Shown: positions 35,171 to 43,367 of the stretch, one piece after another
Layout of the letters: each line of letters begins with the position of its first letter
How positions within the stretch are numbered: position 1 is the stretch's first letter
Assembly: GCA_023412765.1 (NCBI GenBank)
Contig: JAEZBX010000062.1
Location: 42,251 to 106,250, forward strand
Direction: 5' to 3'
DNA length: 64,000 bases
Source: Bacteroidota bacterium
GTDB lineage: Bacteria; Bacteroidota; Bacteroidia; Cytophagales; Cyclobacteriaceae
The notes under the pieces: generated by a model
Database searches by the model: none
Told to the model about the DNA's origin: nothing
The model's input: only the letters and a program-made list of their open reading frames with translations
Translations under genes and position numbers: made by a program

Positions 35171-35545
35171 ATGGAAAACAGATTAGATATACTGACTTCT
35201 GTGGATGTTTTGAACACATTACATGGAGGTACGGTGGAACCTCAGGTGCTTAAAGTTCAGCGCGAAGATTCTCAGGAGTTACACGTTCATGTTCCCAGCA
35301 TTGATCCCGCTTCAATTGAGGTAGAGGTAAACAATAACAGGTTATTTATTTATTACGCTGTGAACCTGACAGCTGCTGGAAAGGATTTGAAACTGCCTTA
35401 TGGAATTTATAATAATGCTTTGCCTTACTATATTGACATCAGCAGGATTCATTCGACTATTGAAGATAACATCTTGATTATAACGTTGCCCTTTAATGCG
35501 CTGGCAAATGGTTATCATAGAAAAATAAAAACAGACAGCAAGTAA
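35171..35545 (+). CDS. Hsp20/alpha-crystallin-like small protein
   Basis: A 124-residue protein whose central segment LHVHVPSIDPASIEVEVNNN followed by RLFIYY and the closing DNILIITLPF has the strand pattern of an alpha-crystallin domain (the usual VELPGVxKEDIxIxVxNxxLxI and GxLxIxLP motifs, in weak form). The I-x-I type C-terminal motif is not evident, and the domain is shorter than in canonical small heat-shock proteins. The ATG at 35171 is preceded by AAAGGAG, a good ribosome site. It is probably a divergent chaperone-like stress protein; the assignment is moderate. A bidirectional terminator follows. Confidence 0.7.
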   Translation: MENRLDILTSVDVLNTLHGGTVEPQVLKVQREDSQELHVHVPSIDPASIEVEVNNNRLFIYYAVNLTAAGKDLKLPYGIYNNALPYYIDISRIHSTIEDNILIITLPFNALANGYHRKIKTDSK

Positions 35546-35550
35546 AAATA

Positions 35551-35578
35551 AAAAAAGCCCCGACCGGGGCTTTTTTTT
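35551..35578. terminator. Bidirectional terminator between Hsp20-like and HNH genes
   Basis: AAAAAAGCCCC and GGGGCTTTTTT flank the loop GACC. The hairpin has a T-run on both strands and lies between two convergent genes. It overlaps the stop codon of the HNH gene. Confidence 0.93.
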
Positions 35579-36149
35579 ATGCTTTTACGTGGCTCCAGTT
35601 CTCGCCTGTTTTTATGCGATGAATTTGCATATCAGAAACTCTGAAACGTTTCGCGAGTGCTTTCAACGTGGGTTGTTTCTTTGATTTGAAAAGAGCAACC
35701 TTGATTTGCTTTACCTTATCGGCTGTAAGTTTCGGACCTTCATCAGGATTCATGCGAACAATTACATTGGGATCTTTCAGTGCATGTTGAATTTGATCAC
35801 CATGTTTCACCCATTTTAGATTTGAAGCCTTATTGTTTTCTTTTCTGTGATCGACGTGGATCACAAAATTATGAGAGGAACTTGGTTGCTTGCAAAAGTA
35901 TTCAGCCACCAGTCGATGGATATAATAATTTTGCCTTGTTTCTTCTCTTCCGATGGTAATACTTGGATACCCTTGAGTCAACCTGGGTTTCAGTACATAG
36001 CCATCTTCTAACTTTGTTTTAAAGCTTACAATACGGCCTTTATCGGAGACGGAATAGCGTTTGGTTGTAGTCCCCTTCTTTAGCTTCAGTTCCTTCCAGG
36101 TTTCACCTGGAATAACTTTCAATTTGGGTTGTTTGCTTGATTTAGCCAT
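35577..36149 (-). CDS. NUMOD4/HNH endonuclease-like protein
   Basis: A 190-residue basic protein. A NUMOD4-like N-terminus (GETWKELKLK, then YSVSDKGRIVSF) is followed by an HNH_3 core: IHRLVAEYFC, then VIHVDHRKENNKASNLKWV with the His-Asp-His and Asn ligands. The C-terminal helix-turn-helix (about 140-185; LKALAKRFRVSDMQIHRIKTG) resembles NUMOD1/resolvase-type DNA-binding units. This is the architecture of phage and intron homing endonucleases, here free-standing with no intron or phage genes next to it. The stop codon lies inside a terminator T-run. Its role may be that of a selfish element or a domesticated nuclease. Confidence 0.85.
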   Translation of the reverse strand: MAKSSKQPKLKVIPGETWKELKLKKGTTTKRYSVSDKGRIVSFKTKLEDGYVLKPRLTQGYPSITIGREETRQNYYIHRLVAEYFCKQPSSSHNFVIHVDHRKENNKASNLKWVKHGDQIQHALKDPNVIVRMNPDEGPKLTADKVKQIKVALFKSKKQPTLKALAKRFRVSDMQIHRIKTGENWSHVKA

Positions 36150-36578
36150 AGGTTTAAAGATGTAAAGGTTCAGATTTGTTTTTGGTTAAGACATTTGATT
36201 GCTCCAATATTTTGATGTCGCTTAATTTTGAGCATAATTTATTTCAATAAAAACCTATATAAGGCAGGGCGTCCGGGTATGAGATCCGAAGCTGCTTTTG
36301 ATTCAAATCGATCTTTTATCATAAAATAGGTACTGGCTATTATCAGCTACAAATGTCTGGGTCGTATCTAACGGTAGCTCCAGCTTATGCAGGCTGAACA
36401 ACAAGCGGGGATTATTAGTAACAAGTTATTATGATCAACATTACAATGCAAGCATTGTTGCCTCTTTCTGTGCAGAATCGTATCATTTTAGGGTATGGAT
36501 AGGGTGGTAGATGCGTCCTCGAGGTAAAAACAGCGTGTAGCCCGGGTTAGCAATACCTTAAAGTGGCCATACCGTTGC
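36150..36578. other. Intergenic region of 430 bases
   Basis: No supported gene. A near-palindrome ACAATGC-AA-GCATTGT lies at 36443-36458. The rest is AT-rich with no promoter or RNA recognised. Confidence 0.4.
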
Positions 36579-36944
36579 TTAGAATTCTTTTCGCACAACC
36601 AGCAAATAGTATCCTTTTTCAATTGGCAAGTATCCCTGGTCATAGCAATAGAAGTATTGAGCTCCCTCTTTCGTTGTATAGGTGCTTGTATGGTATGTAA
36701 AATCAAATCCTTTGGACAGGAGTTTTTCTCTTGTCACCCTTACTTTGCCGTCGGGATTAAGTCGAGCGAGGATACGGCGATTTTTTCTTAAAGCATTATT
36801 AACGTTTCGAATATAATTTGTTGCATCGCGATTAAGGCGATTATTAGCAGATGTTCGACATTGATCAGAGCAAAACCTCTTGTCTATACGCCCGAAAATA
36901 ACTTCGCCGCACACTTCGCAGCGCTTTTCATGTTTTAATGACAT
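36579..36944 (-). CDS. Conserved Bacteroidota zinc-ribbon protein
   Basis: A 121-residue protein. Its N-terminus holds a four-cysteine zinc ribbon (CEVC at about 9-12, then FCSDQCR at about 23-29), followed by a helical part with NYIRNVNNALRKNRRILARL and a C-terminal part with TYHTSTYTTKEGAQYFYCYD. This small family is common in Bacteroidota and has no known role; the basic helix suggests nucleic-acid binding. The ATG at 36944 is preferred over a longer frame that would add a non-conserved 37-residue stretch. It is divergent from ssb (164 bases apart). Confidence 0.82.
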   Translation of the reverse strand: MSLKHEKRCEVCGEVIFGRIDKRFCSDQCRTSANNRLNRDATNYIRNVNNALRKNRRILARLNPDGKVRVTREKLLSKGFDFTYHTSTYTTKEGAQYFYCYDQGYLPIEKGYYLLVVRKEF

Positions 36945-37108
36945 ACAACGGTTCCGTTTACAAACGACAACAAACGAATATAATCGAAAGTAAGCGTATA
37001 ACAGACGAATCAAGCTGTTTTCGCCGCACAAATTTGCCTTACACTTCGACGCCACTCTCGGTGGTTGAAGAATTAAACCAGTATGTTAAACTTTAAAAAT
37101 TATGTTTT

Positions 37109-37444
37109 ATGGCAAACTTGAAGAACAGCGTCAAACTGATCGGACGCCTTGGAAAAGATCCCGATGTAAAGAAATTTGAAAATGGTCGAATGAAGACATC
37201 ATTCAGCCTCGCCACCAGTGATTCCTATGAGAACCACAAGGGCGAACAGGTTCAGGACACGCAGTGGCATAACCTTGTGCTTTGGGGAAGCCTCGCTGAA
37301 ACAGCGGGACAGCATTTGAAAAAAGGTAGCGAAGTTGCCATCGAGGGTAAGCTTGTACACCGGGTGTATCAGACCGACAAAGGAGAAAAACGCTACATAA
37401 CCGAAGTAAGTGTTCAGGATATGCTCATGCTCGGAGGAAGGTAA
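37109..37444 (+). CDS. ssb: Single-stranded DNA-binding protein lacking the acidic tail
   Basis: A 111-residue OB-fold protein with standard SSB motifs: MANLKNSVKLIGRLGKDPDV, FSLATSD, DTQWHNLVLWG and GSEVAIEGKLVHRVYQ. It stops right after the OB fold (VQDMLMLGGR) and lacks the Gly-rich linker and the acidic DDDIPF-type tail that recruits repair and replication enzymes. It is probably a second, specialised SSB paralogue such as those used in recombination or by mobile elements, and not the housekeeping one. The start ATG is preceded by an AT-rich leader with no clear ribosome site. Confidence 0.92.
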   Translation: MANLKNSVKLIGRLGKDPDVKKFENGRMKTSFSLATSDSYENHKGEQVQDTQWHNLVLWGSLAETAGQHLKKGSEVAIEGKLVHRVYQTDKGEKRYITEVSVQDMLMLGGR

Positions 37445-37865
37445 TAGTCTTATCGTTCATTGAATTGGCGATTCCGTCTGTTGGACGTGGTGGCTTGATT
37501 TGGGATAGCCCATACTGATAAGAATGATAAGGAATATGAATACGTAATAAGGTTAAGGGATGGGGAATATGGAATAAGACAAGGAATCAGAATAAGGAGA
37601 GTGAACTAACGATAAGATAAATAAGCGTTTGGTAGAAGTAGTTCTGACGACGCTAACAGATTTTACAGTGAGATCAAGTGAAATATTTCTGATTCCTACC
37701 TTATACCCTATGCCCTATACCTTAAAACGCCGAACGTCAAGCATTCTCCCAAACGGGATCCCTTAACAAATCGTCCCACCCATCCGCTAGCCGCCCAAAC
37801 AACCATTCCAAACACCATATAATTTGGGGGATTTCAACGCCGCAATTTTTAGTAGTTTTGTTCCG
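37445..37865. other. Intergenic region with a purine-rich tract
   Basis: About 420 bases without a gene. From about 37515 to 37605 the plus strand is strongly purine-rich, with repeated GGAATA/AATAAGG-type words; a pyrimidine-rich part, with CCTTATACCC and CCCTATACC, follows near 37699-37724. This may be decayed sequence or a structured leader; no defined element was recognised. Confidence 0.4.
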
Positions 37866-39860
37866 ATGACTTTCTTATATCCATCATTCTTATGGGCACT
37901 GTCGGCGTTGGCGATTCCGATCATCATCCATTTATTCAATTTCAGGAAAACCACACAGGTATTCTTTTCAAACAATAGATTCCTGCGGGAAGTCAAAGAA
38001 GCAACAACAGCAAAAAGGCGCCTTAAACACTACCTTATCCTATTGGCCAGACTGTTTTTTCTGCTTTTTCTCATCATTGCGTTTTGTCAGCCGATCATCC
38101 CTGCGACGCAACAACTAGGAACCAGCCGCAATATTATTGTCTATCTCGACAATTCTCAGAGTATGTCCGCGCAAACCAATGACAACGCAAGAGGTCTCGA
38201 AATGGGTGTAACGTTCACCAGAAACATTGTCGACCTGTTTCCACGAGATACACGATACAAGCTGATTACAAATGATTTTTCACCATCCTCCAATACTTTC
38301 AAAACAAAACCAGAAATATTGGACATGCTTACACAAATAAGGCTCTCGCCAGTAAGCCGGTCCTTCAAAGAAGTGGTTGACCGGGTTACGCAAGACAGAA
38401 GTTCACGGGGTCAGGAGGTATTCTGGATCTCTGATCTCCAAAAATCAACGCAGGGGCCACTAGCATTGTGGGATAGTACGTCGAAACTGCACTTGGTACC
38501 GGTTCAGTTCGCTCCACAATCCAATGTATTTGTCGACACCGCATACCTTGAAAATCCATTCGCTGCTGGCGGAGGCAAAAATGTACTGCATGTCAAGATT
38601 CGAAATGATGGAGATAAAAGTGCTGACCGGTTAAATCTAAGGCTGACGATTAACAACGTGCAGGCGGCCACCACTTCAGTTTCTGTTCCTGCGAAAGGAT
38701 CCGCTGAAACCAGTTTCGATCTTTCAACAAGTCTCGCCGGACTTAACCAGGCAAAGCTTTCGTTCAACGATTTTCCCATCGTGTTCGATAATGAGTTTTA
38801 CATGGCGCTTAACTTCACCGACAAGATCCATATCATCGAAATCAGAAGTTCTGATAGCCGTACCGTTGTTGAAAAGGTGTTTGGAAACAAAGAAATATTC
38901 GATTTCAATTCCTATTCAGTAAGCAATTTCAATTACAGCTTGCTCTCAGTTGCAGACCTTGTAGTGGTTAACGGGCTCAATTCTGTGTATGAACCCTTAG
39001 CCAATGCGTTGCGAACTTATATTGGAAATTCGGGGACTGTCTTATTTCTTCCGGGGAATAGGCCGGATGTTGCAAGCCTGAGAAATTTTCTCCAATTGCC
39101 ATTGAACAATGTGCCGGAGGGTGGTGTCCAGCAGGAACTCGACAGACCTGATTTTTCGAATCCGTTTTTTGAAAACGTGTTCGAGGAAAAATCGGTTTCC
39201 ATTGCAATGCCCAAGGCTACAAAGGTTCTGAATTGGGGCGCTGACCGTTCAGCAATCCTGCGATTTAAAAATGACGAGCCTTTTTTATCGCGCTTCGACC
39301 AAGGTGGCACGCTGTATGTTGCTGCTACAGCACTCCAACCAGGTCAGACGGATTTCTTCAACCATGCGTTATTTGTGCCAGTCATGTATAGGATCGCATC
39401 CAGCAGTGTTAAGAGCGAATCCAAGCTTTATTATACTTTAAAGGAAAGCTTTATAACCATCAGGGCCGACAGTCTGGAGGGCGAAGAACCGTTGCGATGG
39501 GCAGGCGAGGAGGAAATTGTTCCATCCCAGCGTAAATTGAACGATCAGGTAATTTTTGATCTGCCTAAATTCTCAATAACCAAAGGATTTTATAAAATTG
39601 TTGCTCGTCGGGATACCATAAATCTGCTTGCTTTCAACCTCGACAAAGCTGAATCTTTACTGGATCAATTCACCGGCGCGGAAGTAAAACAACTTTTGGA
39701 TGGTGAGGATCGCGTTACAATTTTTGATGTTCAATCTCAAGAGGCTTTCAGCAACGAAATAAAGGAGCGATATTTGGGCACTCCATTGTGGAAATATGCG
39801 CTGATGTTCGCCATATTCTTTCTGCTAACGGAAATCTTACTGATTCGTTTCTTAAAATAG
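37866..39860 (+). CDS. BatA/VWA-domain membrane protein
   Basis: A 664-residue protein. It opens with the BatA N-terminal membrane domain (FLYPSFLWALSALAIPIIIH), followed by a second helix near residue 60, then a VWA domain with the metal site VYLDNSQSMS (about residues 95-104). A large periplasmic part follows, and a last transmembrane helix lies at the C-terminus (LMFAIFFLLTEILLIRFL). Such proteins belong to the aerotolerance (Bat) group and probably act in envelope maintenance. The ATG at 37866 is preferred because the BatA motif starts directly after it. The dihydroorotase-like gene follows 80 bases downstream, a common arrangement in Cytophagales. Confidence 0.88.
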   Translation: MTFLYPSFLWALSALAIPIIIHLFNFRKTTQVFFSNNRFLREVKEATTAKRRLKHYLILLARLFFLLFLIIAFCQPIIPATQQLGTSRNIIVYLDNSQSMSAQTNDNARGLEMGVTFTRNIVDLFPRDTRYKLITNDFSPSSNTFKTKPEILDMLTQIRLSPVSRSFKEVVDRVTQDRSSRGQEVFWISDLQKSTQGPLALWDSTSKLHLVPVQFAPQSNVFVDTAYLENPFAAGGGKNVLHVKIRNDGDKSADRLNLRLTINNVQAATTSVSVPAKGSAETSFDLSTSLAGLNQAKLSFNDFPIVFDNEFYMALNFTDKIHIIEIRSSDSRTVVEKVFGNKEIFDFNSYSVSNFNYSLLSVADLVVVNGLNSVYEPLANALRTYIGNSGTVLFLPGNRPDVASLRNFLQLPLNNVPEGGVQQELDRPDFSNPFFENVFEEKSVSIAMPKATKVLNWGADRSAILRFKNDEPFLSRFDQGGTLYVAATALQPGQTDFFNHALFVPVMYRIASSSVKSESKLYYTLKESFITIRADSLEGEEPLRWAGEEEIVPSQRKLNDQVIFDLPKFSITKGFYKIVARRDTINLLAFNLDKAESLLDQFTGAEVKQLLDGEDRVTIFDVQSQEAFSNEIKERYLGTPLWKYALMFAIFFLLTEILLIRFLK

Positions 39861-39940
39861 ATTTGAATGAATATCCTAATCCATGCTTCGCGACAACAAA
39901 GTATCGCGTCAGGATATTCTCGACAACTAATTATTAGCGC

Positions 39941-41200
39941 ATGAAAATTTTACTTCAGGCTGCTGAAATCATTGATCGCTCTTCTCCTTTCCATCAAAAA
40001 GTAAAAAATGTTCTTATCACAAACGGAAAGATTACCGAAATCGGCGATAAAAATTTTTCAGCAGATCGTGTGATAAAAGCGGAAGGCATGAAATTGACGA
40101 TTGGCTGGTTCGATCTCGGTACACTGATTGGTGATCCCGGCCTTGAACATAAAGAAGATCTTGAATCCGTGGCAAAGGCTGCGGCAGCAGGCGGCTTCAC
40201 CGAAATAGCAATTCTTCCCAATACCATTCCTGCCATCCAATCTAAAAATGAAGTAAGTTATATCACGGGTGGAAATGATAATCGACTGGTCCAGATTCAT
40301 GCCCTAGCAGCTGTTACCAAGAATACGAAAGGCGAAGAGCTTACAGAGATGATAGATTTGCATGAAGCCGGCGCCGTTGCGTTTACCGATGGATTAAAAC
40401 CGATCTGGCATACGGACATCTTTTTGAAATCTCTGCAATACCTTCAAAAGTTTAACGGCCTGTTGATCGACCATCCTGAAGATATCTGGCTCAATATGTT
40501 TGGTCAGATGCACGAAGGCATCAACAGCACCAAATTGGGACTGAAGGGTATGCCGCGAATTGCGGAGGATATCGCGGTGGGAAAAAATCTCGAACTTTTG
40601 GGATACGCCGGAGGCAAGCTTCATTTCTCAAAAATTTCGTCGGCAAAAGCTATCGACATGATCAGGCAGGCTAAAAAGAAACTGGCTGTCACGTGCGATA
40701 TTACAGTGTACCAACCGTTGCTTGACGACAGTTTGCTCATGAGCTTTGACACCAACTACAAAGTAAATCCACCCTTACGGGAAAAATCAGATGCAGACGC
40801 TTTGATAAAAGCGTTAAAAGATGGAACGGTCGATGTGATATGTTCGGGTCATAGTCCCCATGAAGACGAATCCAAGAGTCTGGAGTTTGATCTGGCGGAT
40901 CCGGGAATGATTAACCTGCAAACATTCGCCGCTAACCTCGCAATGCTTTCCAAGTCCGTTGATTGGGATGCGCTGCTGGAAAAAGTCACCGTTAATCCGC
41001 GTCGGCTTTTACAGCAAGAAATTCCTAAGATTGAACCTGAAGTGCGCGCAAATTTGACGCTTTTCGATCCAAACCATCGCTGGACCTTTGATGAGCGAAA
41101 CAATTTATCCAAGTCCAGGAATTCACCGTGGTTTGGAAAACAAATTGTCGGGAAAGCGGTGGCAGTGTTCAACAACGGCCGACACAAGATCGAGGATTAG
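39941..41200 (+). CDS. Dihydroorotase-like protein with lost metal ligands
   Basis: A 419-residue amidohydrolase-fold protein aligned over its whole length with class I dihydroorotases: KEDLESVAKAAAAGGFTEI and AILPNT are intact family motifs, as are FTDGLKP and NPPLREKSD. The active site is degenerate. The metal-binding DxHxHxRxPG reads D58-L-G60-T-L62-I-G64-D-P-G, so both His and the substrate Arg are absent. The later xHxxHxS motif reads LHFSKIS, and the catalytic TDHAPH reads SGHSPHE. It is therefore probably not an active dihydroorotase; non-catalytic homologues of this kind support aspartate transcarbamoylase in other bacteria (family knowledge). Automated tools will label it pyrC. Confidence 0.88.
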   Translation: MKILLQAAEIIDRSSPFHQKVKNVLITNGKITEIGDKNFSADRVIKAEGMKLTIGWFDLGTLIGDPGLEHKEDLESVAKAAAAGGFTEIAILPNTIPAIQSKNEVSYITGGNDNRLVQIHALAAVTKNTKGEELTEMIDLHEAGAVAFTDGLKPIWHTDIFLKSLQYLQKFNGLLIDHPEDIWLNMFGQMHEGINSTKLGLKGMPRIAEDIAVGKNLELLGYAGGKLHFSKISSAKAIDMIRQAKKKLAVTCDITVYQPLLDDSLLMSFDTNYKVNPPLREKSDADALIKALKDGTVDVICSGHSPHEDESKSLEFDLADPGMINLQTFAANLAMLSKSVDWDALLEKVTVNPRRLLQQEIPKIEPEVRANLTLFDPNHRWTFDERNNLSKSRNSPWFGKQIVGKAVAVFNNGRHKIED

Positions 41201-41210
41201 CGACGAACCT

Positions 41211-41735
41211 ATGAACAAAAAATTCCTCATCGTCGCGGCCAGGTATGCACTGGCAAGCGGTATTTTGGCTTTTGTTCTGCTGTTGGTGATGTATTATCTG
41301 GGGTCCCATCCTTTGCTAATTGCCCCTTTTCTCGATTTTCGCATCCTGCTCTTTGGAATTTTTACTTTCTTTACGCTTAAGGAAATCCGCGACTATCACC
41401 AGAATGGTATCTTATATTTCTGGCAGGCGATGGCTGGTGCTTTGATCGTGGTTTTGGTAACAACGGCGATAACATCCTGTCTTTTATGGTTGTTTGGAAT
41501 TTGGGAGAAGGATTTTGTTGCTTCTTATATTACACAGTTTAGTGCATTCTTACAGTCTTTTCCTAAGGAGGATATTGACCGTATCGGAAGGGAAGTTTAT
41601 GAACGTAATTTAAAGGAGCTGCCGGCGACTAATGTTCTTGATCTGGTGCAAACCTATTTTATGCAAGGCATGGTCATTGGTTTCTTTGTTAGCATCATAG
41701 TATCAGTAATTTTAAGACGACAACCTAAACCCTAA
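41211..41735 (+). CDS. DUF4199-like membrane protein
   Basis: A 174-residue protein with four hydrophobic helices (about 5-29, 40-58, 68-92 and 150-170) and a soluble helical loop with EDIDRIGREVYERNLKEL between helices 3 and 4. The layout and the GILYFWQAMAGALIVVLV stretch match DUF4199. The start ATG at 41211 lies ten bases after the dihydroorotase-like stop. A second DUF4199 gene follows six bases later, so the two are probably cotranscribed and may form a heteromer (inference). The family has no known function. Confidence 0.8.
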   Translation: MNKKFLIVAARYALASGILAFVLLLVMYYLGSHPLLIAPFLDFRILLFGIFTFFTLKEIRDYHQNGILYFWQAMAGALIVVLVTTAITSCLLWLFGIWEKDFVASYITQFSAFLQSFPKEDIDRIGREVYERNLKELPATNVLDLVQTYFMQGMVIGFFVSIIVSVILRRQPKP

Positions 41736-41740
41736 CTCTT

Positions 41741-42277
41741 ATGGAAGACAATGTAACTACCGTACCCGCAGTAACAACCCGGTCTGTTGGTATCCGATAT
41801 GGAATCATCAACGGTCTCATTCAGATCGTATATTTTCTCATACTGACAACGGCCGGCCTGATGACCTCTGGTGGATTTGCGCCCTGGGTCGGCTTTCTGA
41901 TTTCAATTGTTGTCCTTTTCCTTGCACATAAATATTACAAGGAGAATGGTGATGGCTACATGTCCTATGGACAGGGAATTGGAATCGGCTTTTGGACCGG
42001 GCTGGTGTCTGCTACTATATCCTCCATCTTCACTTATATTTACGCAAAAATTGACTCCGGCTACATCGCATCTATTCGCGAAAAGGCGATTCAGGATATG
42101 GAAGCACAAGGTCAATCTCAACAGCAGATCGATACCGCGATGAAATTTGTTGAGATGTTTACGTCAGCAGAGGCTATTTTGGTCATGGGACTTATCTTTG
42201 GAATTATTGGAATGATCATTATTGCAGTAATTGTGTCTATTTTTACGCAAAAGCCGCAGCCAGAAACAAGTATTTAA
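41741..42277 (+). CDS. DUF4199 family membrane protein
   Basis: A 178-residue protein with four helices. SYGQGIGIGFWTGLVSATISS followed by YIYAKID is the clearest DUF4199 signature in the window; a Gln-rich loop (EAQGQSQQQIDTAMKF) precedes the last helix. It is the second of two tandem DUF4199 genes, and the following glycosyltransferase begins two bases after its stop codon, suggesting a joint envelope role. Confidence 0.88.
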   Translation: MEDNVTTVPAVTTRSVGIRYGIINGLIQIVYFLILTTAGLMTSGGFAPWVGFLISIVVLFLAHKYYKENGDGYMSYGQGIGIGFWTGLVSATISSIFTYIYAKIDSGYIASIREKAIQDMEAQGQSQQQIDTAMKFVEMFTSAEAILVMGLIFGIIGMIIIAVIVSIFTQKPQPETSI

Positions 42278-42279
42278 TT

Positions 42280-43317
42280 TTGACAATAGCACCGGACATA
42301 TCGATAGTGATCCCGGCAAAAGACGAAGAAGAATCACTTTCTGAGTTATGCCAATGGATTGGCCGTGTTATGCAAGAACATGGTTTTTCCTATGAAGTGA
42401 TCTTTATTGATGACGGCAGCCATGATAGCACTTGGGCGACGATCCAAAAGATCAACGAACTTGATAGCCGCTTCAAGGGGATTAGGTTTAACCGAAATTT
42501 TGGTAAGTCTGCTGCGCTGCAAACTGGCTTTCGCGCTGCACAAGGAAGGGTGGTAATTACAATGGACGCCGACCTGCAGGACAGTCCAGATGAAATACCC
42601 GAGCTTTATAAAATGATCGTCGAGGGTGGTTATCACATGGTGTCGGGCTGGAAGAAGAAAAGACATGATCCATTGTCGAAGACCATTCCCTCGAAGTTTT
42701 TTAACTATGTCACCCGAATGTTATCGGGAATAAAACTTCACGATTTCAATTGCGGTCTGAAGGCCTATCAGGTGCAGGTGGTAAAAAACATTCAGGTATA
42801 TGGTGAGATGCACCGGTATATTCCGGTCATTTTGAAATGGGCTGGCTTTAACAGGATAACTGAAAAAGTTGTTGAACATCACGAGCGCAAATACGGAACG
42901 ACAAAATTTGGCTTTGAACGTTTCATCAATGGCTTTCTGGATTTGTTGTCGATAACTTTCGTAAGTCGCTTCAGGCAAAAACCGATGCACTTTTTTGGAA
43001 CGCTTGGAACGTTATCATTTCTGGTCGGATTTCTTTTCACTATAAAACTTTTTTGGGATAAGATCGATGCGTTGTTTATTTCAAAAATTCCAATCAAACG
43101 TGACATTACCGAACAGCCCATTTTTTACATTGCACTAGTAGCTGTCGTTATAGGTGTCCAGCTTTTTGTCACCGGTTTCCTGGCGGAGATGTTTGCCATG
43201 CAATCATTGAGTCGACGAGATTACCTTATCATTGATAAAGTTGGCCTTGGGGAAAAGCTGTCCGGTGAGCCCGTAGGTGTTTCTTACTATCTGCATCCGG
43301 AGGCAAAACTAAAATGA
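42280..43317 (+). CDS. Polyprenyl-phosphate glycosyltransferase (GT2, DPM1/GtrB type)
   Basis: A 345-residue GT2 enzyme with DDGSHDS (44-50), the metal-binding DAD (96-98, in TMDADLQDSP) and two C-terminal transmembrane helices (about 240-258 and 283-308). The block DFNCGLKAYQ and the two-helix tail are typical of enzymes that transfer sugar to undecaprenyl or dolichyl phosphate at the inner membrane. The start is a TTG at 42280, two bases after the previous stop codon; no ATG fits the conserved N-terminus. Products may feed glycosylation or O-antigen modification. Confidence 0.9.
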   Translation: MTIAPDISIVIPAKDEEESLSELCQWIGRVMQEHGFSYEVIFIDDGSHDSTWATIQKINELDSRFKGIRFNRNFGKSAALQTGFRAAQGRVVITMDADLQDSPDEIPELYKMIVEGGYHMVSGWKKKRHDPLSKTIPSKFFNYVTRMLSGIKLHDFNCGLKAYQVQVVKNIQVYGEMHRYIPVILKWAGFNRITEKVVEHHERKYGTTKFGFERFINGFLDLLSITFVSRFRQKPMHFFGTLGTLSFLVGFLFTIKLFWDKIDALFISKIPIKRDITEQPIFYIALVAVVIGVQLFVTGFLAEMFAMQSLSRRDYLIIDKVGLGEKLSGEPVGVSYYLHPEAKLK

Positions 43318-43367
43318 AATCCATCGCTAGTTTTAACCATTCGATATAAGATCTACCTTAGTGCGAA

